Of a DNA stretch of 32,306 nucleotides, positions 18,938 to 26,890 are shown one piece after another. The notes under the pieces are model-generated. The model made no database searches and was not told the origin of the DNA. It saw nothing but the letters and a program-made list of their open reading frames with translations. A program made the translations under genes and the position numbers. Each line of letters starts with the position of its first letter. Within the stretch, counting starts at the first letter, position 1. The stretch comes from Parachlamydiales bacterium (lineage in GTDB: Bacteria; Chlamydiota; Chlamydiia; Chlamydiales; JAEYWL01): contig JAGVLX010000086.1 of the NCBI GenBank assembly GCA_020054065.1, forward strand, positions 1 to 32,306. The letters are read 5' to 3'.

Positions 18938-19273
18938 TTACCCTATCCTGAAATGAATATTCTTGATTTCAGTGTCGGGGAATTTTTTTTGCAGCTTTGC
19001 GAGAAGCTTTTGCCTGTCGTGCAACTTTAAAAGACTGTACAAAGTGGAGTTCCGAACTTTAACACTCAAGATTCCGTCTTGAAAAGAGACTGCTTCCGTC
19101 ATCGGCGCTAATTTTGCTCCAACAATCTCCGGCCACGCTGCAAGGATCAGGTCCGGACGGTCTTGATGCATCTTGTGGATTTTACGCAGAACCACCGGCA
19201 GCAGTTCGTTTACCCGTTGTGTCGTTAACCGTGTTCCATCATAATCTCTAGGCGTGCGGCGATAATGATTCAA
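18938..19273 (-). CDS. dciA: DUF721 / DciA-like protein
   Basis: This 111-residue protein matches the DUF721 (DciA) family, DNA-binding proteins that help load the replicative helicase in bacteria lacking DnaC or DnaI. The central stretch WPEIVGAKLAPMTEAVSF, followed by GILSVKVRNSTLYSLLKLH, is typical. The C-terminal part resembles the KH-like core. It begins at a TTG codon (19273); an in-frame TAA lies two codons upstream and the nearest ATG would remove the first third of the domain. It is the first gene of the gyrase operon, with the promoter at 19306-19334. A DUF721 gene sits before gyrB in Chlamydia too. The DciA role is family knowledge, not shown here. Confidence 0.88.
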   Translation of the reverse strand: MNHYRRTPRDYDGTRLTTQRVNELLPVVLRKIHKMHQDRPDLILAAWPEIVGAKLAPMTEAVSFQDGILSVKVRNSTLYSLLKLHDRQKLLAKLQKKFPDTEIKNIHFRIG

Positions 19274-19305
19274 CAGTTAACAAAGCCTCTTAAAATTACG
19301 CTGCT

Positions 19306-19334
19306 ATTATACCAAATTTTTGCGTCTCTCACAA
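19306..19334 (-). promoter_or_regulatory. Sigma70-type promoter of the gyrase operon
   Basis: On the minus strand, TTGTGA (plus 19329-19334) and a perfect TATAAT (plus 19306-19311) are 17 bases apart. Transcription should start near 19298, about 25 bases before the TTG start of the DUF721 gene. In other bacteria gyrase promoters are activated by DNA relaxation; whether this one is cannot be judged from sequence. Confidence 0.75.
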
Positions 19335-19361
19335 GCGTTTTCACACTAAAAAAACACCCTT

Positions 19362-20336
19362 TTAAAACGCATATTTGATGTGTCCTCCGACACCCCAAGA
19401 ATGCCAATTGACTCCGTTCAAACGCGTCGTCACAAGCGTCGGAATTGTGCCGATAAATTGGTCGTCTGGGCCCAATTGATCCACGAGCAGGGTAACGCGA
19501 TGGCGTCCTTTATTGGTGTGGAAGGAGCGGAGGGTGAAATCGGCTCCGATCGCCCAGCCACAAAGTGAACAACCGCAAAAACTTCCGTTAAAATAGTAAT
19601 CGAATCCGGTTTTGAAGGTGATGCCGTAGCCCCATGCTTTGTGTTTAAAATCGTCGACAAAATCATCTCTTAGATTCCAGTGGCCGCTGCCTTGGTAATA
19701 AGAGGCAAACTCCCCTTGAATATTCAGCCAATAATTCAAGCAGGGGTTGGGATTATAGGTGAAGTCAAAGCCAGCCCAGGGTCCGAGCCAATTGGCGCGG
19801 TAGGTGCTGTTCAGTCCGGGGATCGGTCCTAGCTGCGAGGGTGGAATGAGGTCGAGGACTTGGACGCCATTGGTGAAACGTAGATTCTGCCCGTGAACGG
19901 CGACGCCGATCATCGGGGTGATCGAAACCTGGCAGGTGTCGATGGGATAAGGAAATCCCATTCCCATTGATCCATCATAGACGCAGTCGCCATTGGAGTC
20001 GCCGATCGCGCGGGAAAATTCGTTGGTGCGGCAAAAACCCGCATAGTCGGAATCTTGGACATCTCCCGATTGGATCCAACCGAAATCCCCTTCGGCTTTG
20101 ATGACCGTGCAGTTGCAGAAGTGGAGTTTGGCGCTGCCGCCCAGTTCATAGATATGAAGATCGCGCCAGGTGAGTTCGGAGAGAACATTGGGAGTATTGT
20201 TAGGGCCTGCGATACTCCAATTCAACCCATCTTGCCGGTATCCGGTGAAGAGGCCGGCTTCGATTTCGACTGAATGCAGATCAGCAGCTAGGAAGAATAC
20301 ACTGGCTAGCACCCCTGCTGCGATCTTTTTCATCAT
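19362..20336 (-). CDS. Cysteine-rich outer-membrane beta-barrel protein
   Basis: This is a 324-residue protein with a signal peptide (MMKK then IAAGVLASVFFLAADLHS, cleavage near HS-VE). The body alternates aromatic and polar residues as in beta strands, and a C-terminal strand ends in YAF, the usual outer-membrane assembly signal. The mature part has nine cysteines (FCNC, FCR, DCVYD, DTCQ, NPCLN, FCGCSLC). This fits the disulfide-linked envelope of chlamydiae that lack much peptidoglycan. It resembles MOMP-like and Pom-type porins of Chlamydia-like organisms, but I cannot place it in a specific subfamily. The ATG at 20336 overlaps the TGA of ispH by one base; 20333 is an alternative start. 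Translation coupling to ispH is odd for an abundant surface protein, so a minor porin is possible. Confidence 0.82.
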   Translation of the reverse strand: MMKKIAAGVLASVFFLAADLHSVEIEAGLFTGYRQDGLNWSIAGPNNTPNVLSELTWRDLHIYELGGSAKLHFCNCTVIKAEGDFGWIQSGDVQDSDYAGFCRTNEFSRAIGDSNGDCVYDGSMGMGFPYPIDTCQVSITPMIGVAVHGQNLRFTNGVQVLDLIPPSQLGPIPGLNSTYRANWLGPWAGFDFTYNPNPCLNYWLNIQGEFASYYQGSGHWNLRDDFVDDFKHKAWGYGITFKTGFDYYFNGSFCGCSLCGWAIGADFTLRSFHTNKGRHRVTLLVDQLGPDDQFIGTIPTLVTTRLNGVNWHSWGVGGHIKYAF

Positions 20337-21271
20337 CAAGCTCCGAGTGCGACAAGCACTTGTTTAGGAAGTTGGAACACCACATCTTCGTGGGTGAAGA
20401 TGACATCTTCCACTTCGGTCACGCCTAGGCTGACCAAACGTTGGATGCATTTTTGAACCACTTCTTCCGGAGTAGAGGCGCCTGCGGTGAGGCCGATGAC
20501 CTTCACACCTTTCACCCATTCGGGCAAGATTTCGGTTTCGTTATTGATTAAAAATGCCTTTACATTGCGCTTTAGGGCCACTTCTACCAACCGATTCGAG
20601 TTGGAGCTCTTGGGATCGCCGACAACAAGAACGAGATCGGTTTCATCGGTAATTTCCCGGAGCGCCATTTGCCGGTTCGTTGTCGCGTAGCAAATGGAGG
20701 AACTGGGAAGAGTTTCGATCGCCGGATATTTTTTTAAAAGCGCTTCGGTGATGTCTTTGACATCGTCAAGGCTGAGGGTTGTTTGAGTGATGTAGAATAG
20801 TTTGGAGTCAGTGGGAAATTGCAGCCGTTCGACATCAGCAACCGATTCGACAATCGTTGTAACGTTGGGTGCTTCGCCAGCAGTGCCGATAATCTCGACG
20901 TGGTTGCGGTGTCCGATCAAAATGATGTGGTAGCCTTGGCTGGCAAACCGTTTGACAGCAGAGTGTACGCGCGTCACCAGTCCGCACGTTGCGTCAATTT
21001 CAATCAATTGTCGCGCTTTGGCCTGATCGCGCACAGCCGGCGAGACGCCGTGGGCGGAATAAATGAGGCGTGCGCCGACGGGAACATCATTAAGATCTTC
21101 GATGAAAATCGCGCCCATGTTTTTTAAGCGGTCGACGACATGGCGATTGTGAACGATTTCGTGTTTCACGTAGATCGGTGCGCCCCATAGGGCAAGCGCT
21201 TTTTCAACGGTTTCAATGGCACGTTCCACCCCTGCGCAAAAGCCGCGTGGTTTGGATAAAAGAAGTTTCAT
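20336..21271 (-). CDS. ispH: 4-hydroxy-3-methylbut-2-enyl diphosphate reductase
   Basis: From ATG 21271 this is a 311-residue IspH (LytB), the last enzyme of the MEP isoprenoid pathway, converting HMBPP to IPP and DMAPP with an iron-sulfur cluster. The three cluster cysteines are C12 (RGFCAGV), C96 (DATCGLV) and C194 (SICYATTN), matching E. coli spacing. Active-site motifs HNRHVV, YSAHGVS and QTTLS are present. A longer reading from 21292 adds seven residues; I prefer 21271 because GGAG lies five bases upstream and the protein then starts as family members do. The downstream outer-membrane gene overlaps its stop. A 9-mer repeat dyad separates it from the phosphatase gene upstream. Confidence 0.97.
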   Translation of the reverse strand: MKLLLSKPRGFCAGVERAIETVEKALALWGAPIYVKHEIVHNRHVVDRLKNMGAIFIEDLNDVPVGARLIYSAHGVSPAVRDQAKARQLIEIDATCGLVTRVHSAVKRFASQGYHIILIGHRNHVEIIGTAGEAPNVTTIVESVADVERLQFPTDSKLFYITQTTLSLDDVKDITEALLKKYPAIETLPSSSICYATTNRQMALREITDETDLVLVVGDPKSSNSNRLVEVALKRNVKAFLINNETEILPEWVKGVKVIGLTAGASTPEEVVQKCIQRLVSLGVTEVEDVIFTHEDVVFQLPKQVLVALGA

Positions 21272-21334
21272 TCGATCTCCTAAAAAACTCAAATTTTAAA
21301 GGAATGACGAAATAAAGACAAAAGGGAAAAAGGT

Positions 21335-21498
21335 AAACGACAAAACGACCAAAAGGACCCAAACGACTTAAAGGACCAAAAGGAAATTTTAAGCTGTGCA
21401 GTCTATTTGTCTATCAAAAAAAAGATCACTGCTTTAGAAAGCTTCCTTAGTCGTTTATGTCCTTTTGGTCATTTGGGTCGTTTTGTCGTTTGTCTTGG
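21335..21498. repeat. Dyad of inverted 9-mer arrays (CGACCAAAA family), copy 1
   Basis: The left array 21335-21384 is a run of 9-base units of the form CGACCAAAA / GGACCNAAA. The right array, about 21449-21498, is the same family in inverted orientation (GGTCGTTTT-type units). The spacer of about 64 bases contains TTTTAAGCTGTGCAGTCTATTT (in two parts: TTTTAAGCTGTGCA at 21387 and GTCTATTT after it). A closely similar spacer core occurs in copy 2 at 28334. The right array overlaps the last 17 codons and stop of the phosphatase gene. The element may form a long stem or act as a terminator. Confidence 0.85.
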
Positions 21499-21953
21499 TT
21501 TTCTAAATGATCAAACAGGCCTTGACACGACTCTTCAAGCATATCCAAAACAAGCTCAAACCCCTCCTCCCCTTTGTAAAAAGGATCGGGAATATCTTCA
21601 CCCTTGTAAGAAACGCTGTAATCGGTCAACAAATGAATTTTTGCCTTATGCTCGGGTGTTAACGCTTTTAAATAAAGGTCATGCAACACGTCACGATCCA
21701 CAGCGATAATGTAATCAAACCCTTCAAAAAAACCTTCATTGAATTGCTGGGAAATTTTGGTCAGATGGTAACCGCGGGATTGCGCCGCTTGTTTCATGCG
21801 CGCATCCGAGGGATGGCCAACATACCAGTCCCCCATCCCGCAACTTTCAACGTAGTACTCTTTGTGATGTTTGGCGCAAATACGCCGGAATATCTCTTCT
21901 CCCGCTGGCGAACGGCAAATATTCCCCAAACACACGATTAATACCGATTTCAT
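21447..21953 (-). CDS. Low-molecular-weight protein tyrosine phosphatase
   Basis: This 168-residue LMW-PTP has the catalytic loop VCLGNICRSP with nucleophile C8 and R14, and the general acid D123 in IPDPFYKG. The fold normally ends near residue 150; here a 17-residue tail (N152-D168, rich in Asn, Asp, Gln and Lys) is encoded by the inverted 9-mer repeat array, so the repeat appears to have replaced or extended the original end. Its start overlaps the end of the kinase/FGE gene by four bases. Such phosphatases act on phosphotyrosine proteins, arsenate or capsule kinases, and some are secreted; which applies here is unknown. The pairing with a kinase-like gene suggests a shared pathway (inference). 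Confidence 0.93.
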   Translation of the reverse strand: MKSVLIVCLGNICRSPAGEEIFRRICAKHHKEYYVESCGMGDWYVGHPSDARMKQAAQSRGYHLTKISQQFNEGFFEGFDYIIAVDRDVLHDLYLKALTPEHKAKIHLLTDYSVSYKGEDIPDPFYKGEEGFELVLDMLEESCQGLFDHLENQDKRQNDPNDQKDIND

Positions 21954-23800
21954 TGGACATCCGTTACACAGCGAAACCCGTAGGTCCCATTGACCGTTCC
22001 AGGATTATTCCGATGGCGCCGGGAACAGCTCAAATCCTCTTTCAAGCTTTTCCAACATCCGCCGCGAAGCACCCGGTAAACCCCTTGCAGCGGCCCTTTG
22101 GGATTTTCCGGCTCTTGAATCGAGGCTTCATAGTAATTATACCCGTACCAATCTTGGCACCACTCGTACACATTGCCGGCCATGTCGTACAAACCATATC
22201 CATTGGGAGCATAACTCATGACCGCAGTGGTGTCGAAACTGAAAAAATTGGCTTGGTTTTTCTCGATATCTTCGCCAGTCGGATATAATGCATGCTCCAA
22301 CCCCCCTCTTGCGGCGACTTCCCATTCCGCTTCATTGGGCAGCCGTTTTCCCACCCACTTGGCGTAGGCAACCGCACCATACCAGGTGACTCCCACAACC
22401 GGATGTTTTGCATAACCGGACTCGATGGAAATTTTCCCGCCCGTGCGTTTAATCCGCGATTCTTTCAACCGGATGATGTCGTTATGGTTGGAATCTTTTT
22501 CACCGCCCATCGCTTCCAAAAAACGGGCAAATTGTTCGTTGGTCACAGGATGGATATCGATGGCAAAACTGGATAGATTCACTTGATGGCGCGGCATTTC
22601 ATCCCGGTTGCCCTCGTTGCTTCCGCGCCAGAACTGCCCGCCTTCAATGACTTTCATTTCCGTCATTAAAGGAATGACGTTGTTCACTTCTTTCGATTCC
22701 GGCTGATAATGTTTGACCGTTGAATCGATCTTAAAGACGGCACCGGGATCTGGATCGTGATCGGGACGCTCTAATTGCGGCGCTTTCAAAATGGGTTTTG
22801 GCACACCTGTGGAGACTTCATGAGCTTCAACCACTGGAACTGGTGTCTGGATAGGAACAACAGGTGCAATGAGCGTTCCCTTGGAAATCTCTTCCAGCAA
22901 ACTGACTAACGATTCCGGACGCTGATTGGGGTCGACTTGCAAACAGCGTTGGATTAGGGCATCCCAAGGCAATTTATAGTGCGGCGCCAGATGCGAGGGC
23001 ATTTGAACAATTCCTTCGGGGAATTCTCCCGTCAGCAAATGATAGGCCAGCACGCCGAATGCATAAGTATCAGCGCGCACATCGACAGACCCGATGGTAT
23101 CATGTTTTTTTTGTTCGGGCGCCATAAAAGCAAAATTTTGCAAAAACGATTGATGCAATTGAGTGAGCTTGATCGGTTCAACCGGCGGGTTCGGATAGCG
23201 GTCTTGTCCGATTTTTGTGGAGGTGACCGGCGCGGCAATCGACAACGCTTCGCTGATGGCCTTGAGGGTGCGTGTCAGGACGGCTCCTGGCCCAATGATG
23301 CGGGAAAGGCCAAAATCGCTTAGGTAGATGTTAATCTTCCCCTCTTTCCCCATGAGGATGTTATTTAATTTCAAGCTGCGGTGGGCAATCCCTTTTCCGA
23401 ATTTTTTGCTGTGGGCGTAATCAAGCGCTTCAGCCACTTGCCTTAGGATCAGCAATACTTCGTCCTCTTCCAATTTTTTGCCGCGCGAAAGAAAATAACG
23501 CGCGAGATTGGTCGTCTCCCCCATCTGATCGACGATGCAGTCCGACACTAGGAAGTATTGCCCTTGCGCGAAGGAGATGTTATGCACTTTGGCGATGTGC
23601 GGGTGATCCAGTCCGGATAGCAATCCAACATCTTCTTCAAACCGTTGAATGAATCCCCGATCGGTCGAAAGCTCTTCAGGCAAGACCTTGAGCACATATT
23701 GTTGTTTCATGAACCGGTGTTCGGCAAGATAGACCGCGCCAAGGGATCCTTGACCAATCTGCTTCACGACGATGTAATCTCCAAGCAATCGCGATTCCAT
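21950..23800 (-). CDS. Protein kinase-like / FGE-sulfatase domain fusion
   Basis: This is a 616-residue two-domain protein. Residues 1 to about 310 are a Ser/Thr-kinase-like domain: Gly-rich loop GQGSLGAVY (16-24), K38 in YVLKVL, DFG at 162-164 and FMAPEQ. The catalytic loop reads HRSLKLNN (140-147), so the catalytic aspartate is serine (AGC codon) and the kinase may be inactive or unusual. A linker of about 75 residues follows. From about 387 comes a formylglycine-generating-enzyme-like (sulfatase-modifying factor) domain with RLPNEAEWEVAARGG, GLYDMAGNVYEWCQDWYG and RVLRGGCW. No membrane span is seen. AAGGAG lies just before ATG 23800. It is the middle gene of an operon with the TPR gene 13 bases upstream and the phosphatase overlapping downstream. 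The FGE-like domain may serve as a ligand- or partner-binding module. Confidence 0.93.
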   Translation of the reverse strand: MESRLLGDYIVVKQIGQGSLGAVYLAEHRFMKQQYVLKVLPEELSTDRGFIQRFEEDVGLLSGLDHPHIAKVHNISFAQGQYFLVSDCIVDQMGETTNLARYFLSRGKKLEEDEVLLILRQVAEALDYAHSKKFGKGIAHRSLKLNNILMGKEGKINIYLSDFGLSRIIGPGAVLTRTLKAISEALSIAAPVTSTKIGQDRYPNPPVEPIKLTQLHQSFLQNFAFMAPEQKKHDTIGSVDVRADTYAFGVLAYHLLTGEFPEGIVQMPSHLAPHYKLPWDALIQRCLQVDPNQRPESLVSLLEEISKGTLIAPVVPIQTPVPVVEAHEVSTGVPKPILKAPQLERPDHDPDPGAVFKIDSTVKHYQPESKEVNNVIPLMTEMKVIEGGQFWRGSNEGNRDEMPRHQVNLSSFAIDIHPVTNEQFARFLEAMGGEKDSNHNDIIRLKESRIKRTGGKISIESGYAKHPVVGVTWYGAVAYAKWVGKRLPNEAEWEVAARGGLEHALYPTGEDIEKNQANFFSFDTTAVMSYAPNGYGLYDMAGNVYEWCQDWYGYNYYEASIQEPENPKGPLQGVYRVLRGGCWKSLKEDLSCSRRHRNNPGTVNGTYGFRCVTDVQ

Positions 23801-23813
23801 CTTGTCTCCTTGG

Positions 23814-24683
23814 CTATTGTTGGTCGATTAGCTCTTGGGCATTGTTAACCACTCGGCTGTATTGATACCATTCGCGAGCTTTGTCGACAAATTGTTGAGC
23901 CAATTCCTTTTGCTGAGAATCAACCGCTTCCGCAACATAGAAGACGATATCTGCTCGCGGGACCATCATATTGCCATCAATAATTTTTTTCAATGCACGG
24001 CTGATGACCTGCGGTTTTTGTTGATCCGGAGCAAACGAGATTTCCAATTTATAAAGACTGGTGTCGTGGGGGTTGATTTCGATCGCCTTCAAGATATTGG
24101 CGAATACCAGATTGGCCTGCTCTTTCCGCTCTTCAGCTGTCCGCGATTTTTCAAACAGCTTGATGTGCAGGATGGCCAGCGTCCGATACGCCATATAACT
24201 TTTTGGATAGTAAAGATATGCAGAATAGAAATTGTCAAAAAACAGGTCAAACTGTCCCAAATTGGCATAAGCGGCAGCAAGCAAAAATTTTAAAAGGAAA
24301 TAATCGGGATGTCGATCCACTTCAGGCTGGACGGTTTGGACGAGCGTTTCTGCTGTTGCCGTGACATCTTGTCCGGTGTGGTGTTCCAAATAGAGCTTTA
24401 AGGCTTGATCATAGAGGGCTTTTTCTTCGGCGCTCGTCTCCGCTGCCTTAAACGTTTTAACGGCTGATAGAGCTTCTAGAAATACTTTGAACGCCTGTTC
24501 GGCATTTTGGTCCCTGTAATTGGCAATCGCCAGCTTCAGTAAAATTTCACTTTTCTGATCGTCGGGTGCAGCACGCAGTTTTACCCCCAGTTGAGCGATT
24601 TCCTCTTTCACAGGATCGCCGGCATGAAGGGATGACAAGGAAAACCAACAGAGTAAAAGCGCGATAAAAAATCGATAACCCAT
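23814..24683 (-). CDS. Exported TPR-type hypothetical protein
   Basis: This 289-residue protein has a signal peptide (RFFIALLLCWFSLSSLHAG, cleavage near HAG-DP), so it is expected in the periplasm or at the cell surface. The rest is helical with tetratricopeptide-like pairs: for example KLAIANYRDQNAEQAFKVF near 47-65, KFLLAAAYANLGQFDLFF near 130-147, and YMAYRTLAILHIKLFEKS near 158-175. Repeat boundaries are loose. No catalytic motif is visible. It is the first gene of the minus-strand operon with the kinase/FGE fusion (13-base gap) and the phosphatase, and is divergent from yidC. A scaffold role for the neighbouring signalling proteins is only a guess, since they lack signal peptides. Confidence 0.8.
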   Translation of the reverse strand: MGYRFFIALLLCWFSLSSLHAGDPVKEEIAQLGVKLRAAPDDQKSEILLKLAIANYRDQNAEQAFKVFLEALSAVKTFKAAETSAEEKALYDQALKLYLEHHTGQDVTATAETLVQTVQPEVDRHPDYFLLKFLLAAAYANLGQFDLFFDNFYSAYLYYPKSYMAYRTLAILHIKLFEKSRTAEERKEQANLVFANILKAIEINPHDTSLYKLEISFAPDQQKPQVISRALKKIIDGNMMVPRADIVFYVAEAVDSQQKELAQQFVDKAREWYQYSRVVNNAQELIDQQ

Positions 24684-24806
24684 AATGTGCCGATAAAAAT
24701 AGCTTGAATAGAGAGAAAAGTCAAGAATTTGAGCCTTGTACTAGATATGTTAACTATGATAACCTTTCTTTTTAATTTTTACACCAAACGTGAAGTAAAG
24801 TTTTTT

Positions 24807-26732
24807 ATGGATAAACGCAATTTAGTATTCTTTTTCTCGCTGTCGATGGCATTACTAGCTATTAACATGTTTTTTGGCTACATGGATGTCAACAAGAAGG
24901 CTGAAAAACAAAAACAAACGGAAGAAACCGCCCCTGTCGCACCGAAAGAAACGAAGCCCGAACCCAGTGTGACGGTTAATAAGCCTGCTGAAACTTACTA
25001 CGTTTTGGAAAACCCGTATCAACAATTGGTGTTCTCCAACTACGGCGGAGCGCTCGTTGAAATCAACCTCCCTTTTGAATCCAAAGAAGATCCGCAAAGC
25101 ATCGTTAAAGAAATTGAGTTCGACCGCGATATTAAGGAGCGCTATCCGCAAAACGCACGGTTCCCTCTCTATGCGTACTATACACCTGGAAAAGATGCTA
25201 AGGGTCCCTATGTCCACAATCAGGAAGGAAAACTTGGCGGCTACTACCCCTTGCTTCGCCGCGACTTGATTGATGCGTACAGCAAGAAAACGTATAAGGT
25301 CAATCCGGCTTACTACGCCTTAAATATTGTGTCGGAATATCCCGAAGTCGCTGAACTTGTCTATGAAGTCAAATCGTTTGATGAAAAGAAAATTGTATTT
25401 GAAGCCTCGCAGCCGCACCGCAAAATCACCAAAATTTACTCGCTAGTCGGCGATGATAAAGACGCTCCCTATACCATAAACTTAACGATTGAAATTGAAG
25501 GCGATGGACGCGGCCTATGGCTTGCAAGTGGAGTCCCTGAAGTGGAGTGGATTTCCGGCGGACCAGCGCCCTCTTTAAAGTATCGCGTCACACGCAACAA
25601 CAAAGCGGAAGTGGAATCCCTTGATCTGCCAAAAGATTCCTTAACCAACAGTTCCTACCGTCCAGACTGGCTGTGTAATTCGAACGGATTTTTGGGTTTT
25701 ATCTTAGATCCTCTTTCCCCCATTGATTCAGGGTATCGCGCTGTTCGCGTACCGGGACATGTAGTCCTCTCCCGTTTAGCCCTGATTGACGAGCAATACC
25801 ATGTTTACAAAGTGGCAGATATGCCGGGCTTTGAGATGATGCTTCCCTTAAAAGCAGGGAAAATGGATTTCCGAATTTTTGCGGGTCCCTTCGCTGAAAA
25901 GATTTTGCAACGGATTGACGCAACCTATTCTGACCCAGCAACCGGTTATAATCCGGACTATATCTCATGCCAAACATTCCACGGCTGGTTTGCGTTTATC
26001 TCTGAACCGTTTGCGAAATTTTTGATGATCTTGTTGAACGCATTCTACAGTTTGACACACTCGTGGGCATTTTCCATCATCTTACTGACGATCGCGTTAC
26101 GGATCATGCTTTATCCCTTAAACGCCTGGTCGACTAAATCGCTGATCAAAATGCAGCAGATTGCACCAGAAGTGACTGCCATCCAGGAGAAATATAAAAA
26201 AGATCCGAAGAAGATGCAGATGGAAGTGGCGAACCTCTATCGGGAGCGTGGAGTCAATCCATTCTCCGGCTGCCTCCCCCTGCTCATTCAAATGCCGTTC
26301 TTGATCGGGATGTTTGACTTGTTGAAATCGAGATTTGAATTACGCGGGGCCAGCTTTATTCCAGGCTGGATCGATGACTTGGCGGCTCCCGATGTCTTAT
26401 TTAGTTGGAATTACCCCATCTTCTTTATTGGAAATGAATTTCACTTATTGCCGATCTTACTCGGCGTGGTGATGTTCTTACAGCAAAGAATGTCAACCGC
26501 TTCAAGCGCACCTAAGGGAGAAATGACCGATCAGCAGCGGCAGCAGCGGGCGATGGGAAATATCATGGTGGTGGTCTTTGCGGTCATGTTCTACCATGTT
26601 CCTTCAGGGTTGAATATCTATTGGTTATCGTCGATGCTCCTCGGAATGTTGCAGCAGTGGTGGACACAAAGAAGTTTACCGGTGCCTGTTCCCGCGGCGA
26701 CCAATGGGAAATCCATGGCCAAAAAAGCCTAA
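24807..26732 (+). CDS. yidC: Membrane protein insertase YidC
   Basis: From ATG 24807 this is a 641-residue YidC/Oxa1-type insertase that helps insert inner-membrane proteins with or without SecYEG. One membrane span at the N-terminus (DKRNLVFFFSLSMALLAINM) is followed by a large periplasmic domain (about 60-390). Then comes the conserved 60-kDa inner-membrane domain with FSIILLTIALRIMLYPL, which carries the membrane-embedded Arg of the YidC groove, and GCLPLLIQMPFLIGMF. The C-terminus is basic (SMAKKA). An upstream TTG at 24729 would add 26 residues; I prefer MDKRN because YidC proteins start just before the first span. Gene order yidC-dnaA-lgt matches Chlamydia. Confidence 0.97.
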   Translation: MDKRNLVFFFSLSMALLAINMFFGYMDVNKKAEKQKQTEETAPVAPKETKPEPSVTVNKPAETYYVLENPYQQLVFSNYGGALVEINLPFESKEDPQSIVKEIEFDRDIKERYPQNARFPLYAYYTPGKDAKGPYVHNQEGKLGGYYPLLRRDLIDAYSKKTYKVNPAYYALNIVSEYPEVAELVYEVKSFDEKKIVFEASQPHRKITKIYSLVGDDKDAPYTINLTIEIEGDGRGLWLASGVPEVEWISGGPAPSLKYRVTRNNKAEVESLDLPKDSLTNSSYRPDWLCNSNGFLGFILDPLSPIDSGYRAVRVPGHVVLSRLALIDEQYHVYKVADMPGFEMMLPLKAGKMDFRIFAGPFAEKILQRIDATYSDPATGYNPDYISCQTFHGWFAFISEPFAKFLMILLNAFYSLTHSWAFSIILLTIALRIMLYPLNAWSTKSLIKMQQIAPEVTAIQEKYKKDPKKMQMEVANLYRERGVNPFSGCLPLLIQMPFLIGMFDLLKSRFELRGASFIPGWIDDLAAPDVLFSWNYPIFFIGNEFHLLPILLGVVMFLQQRMSTASSAPKGEMTDQQRQQRAMGNIMVVVFAVMFYHVPSGLNIYWLSSMLLGMLQQWWTQRSLPVPVPAATNGKSMAKKA

Positions 26733-26778
26733 ATCCTTTTAGGAAAATGGGTTCGGTAAATAATATCACATTTTCTCT

Positions 26779-26829
26779 CTCTGTGATCTCTGTGGTGAAA
26801 AATAATAATTAACCACAGAGATCACAGAG
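26779..26829. repeat. Perfect 18-bp inverted repeat of CACAGAGAT-type units
   Basis: The arm CTCTGTGATCTCTGTGGT (26779-26796) is the exact reverse complement of 26812-26829, around a 15-base AT-rich loop. Each arm is built from two copies of a CACAGAG unit. It follows the yidC stop by 46 bases. No T tract follows on the plus strand, so it is not a standard terminator although the RNA would form a very stable hairpin. Confidence 0.9.
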
Positions 26830-26861
26830 GGGAAGTTGTTATTTAAAAGAACGTTCAATAA

Positions 26862-26879
26862 ATTAACTTATTTGTTAAT
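26862..26879 (+). promoter_or_regulatory. Small dyad upstream of dnaA
   Basis: ATTAAC (26862-26867) and GTTAAT (26874-26879) form a perfect 6-bp dyad with a 6-base spacer, ending 11 bases before the dnaA start codon. It could be an operator or the ribosome-region hairpin. It does not match the usual DnaA box. Confidence 0.3.
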
Positions 26880-26890
26880 ATCCGAATTAA

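Noticed and set aside
24729..24806. Longer YidC start at TTG 24729
   Set aside because: YidC proteins begin just before the first membrane span; ATG 24807 gives that start without a rare codon.
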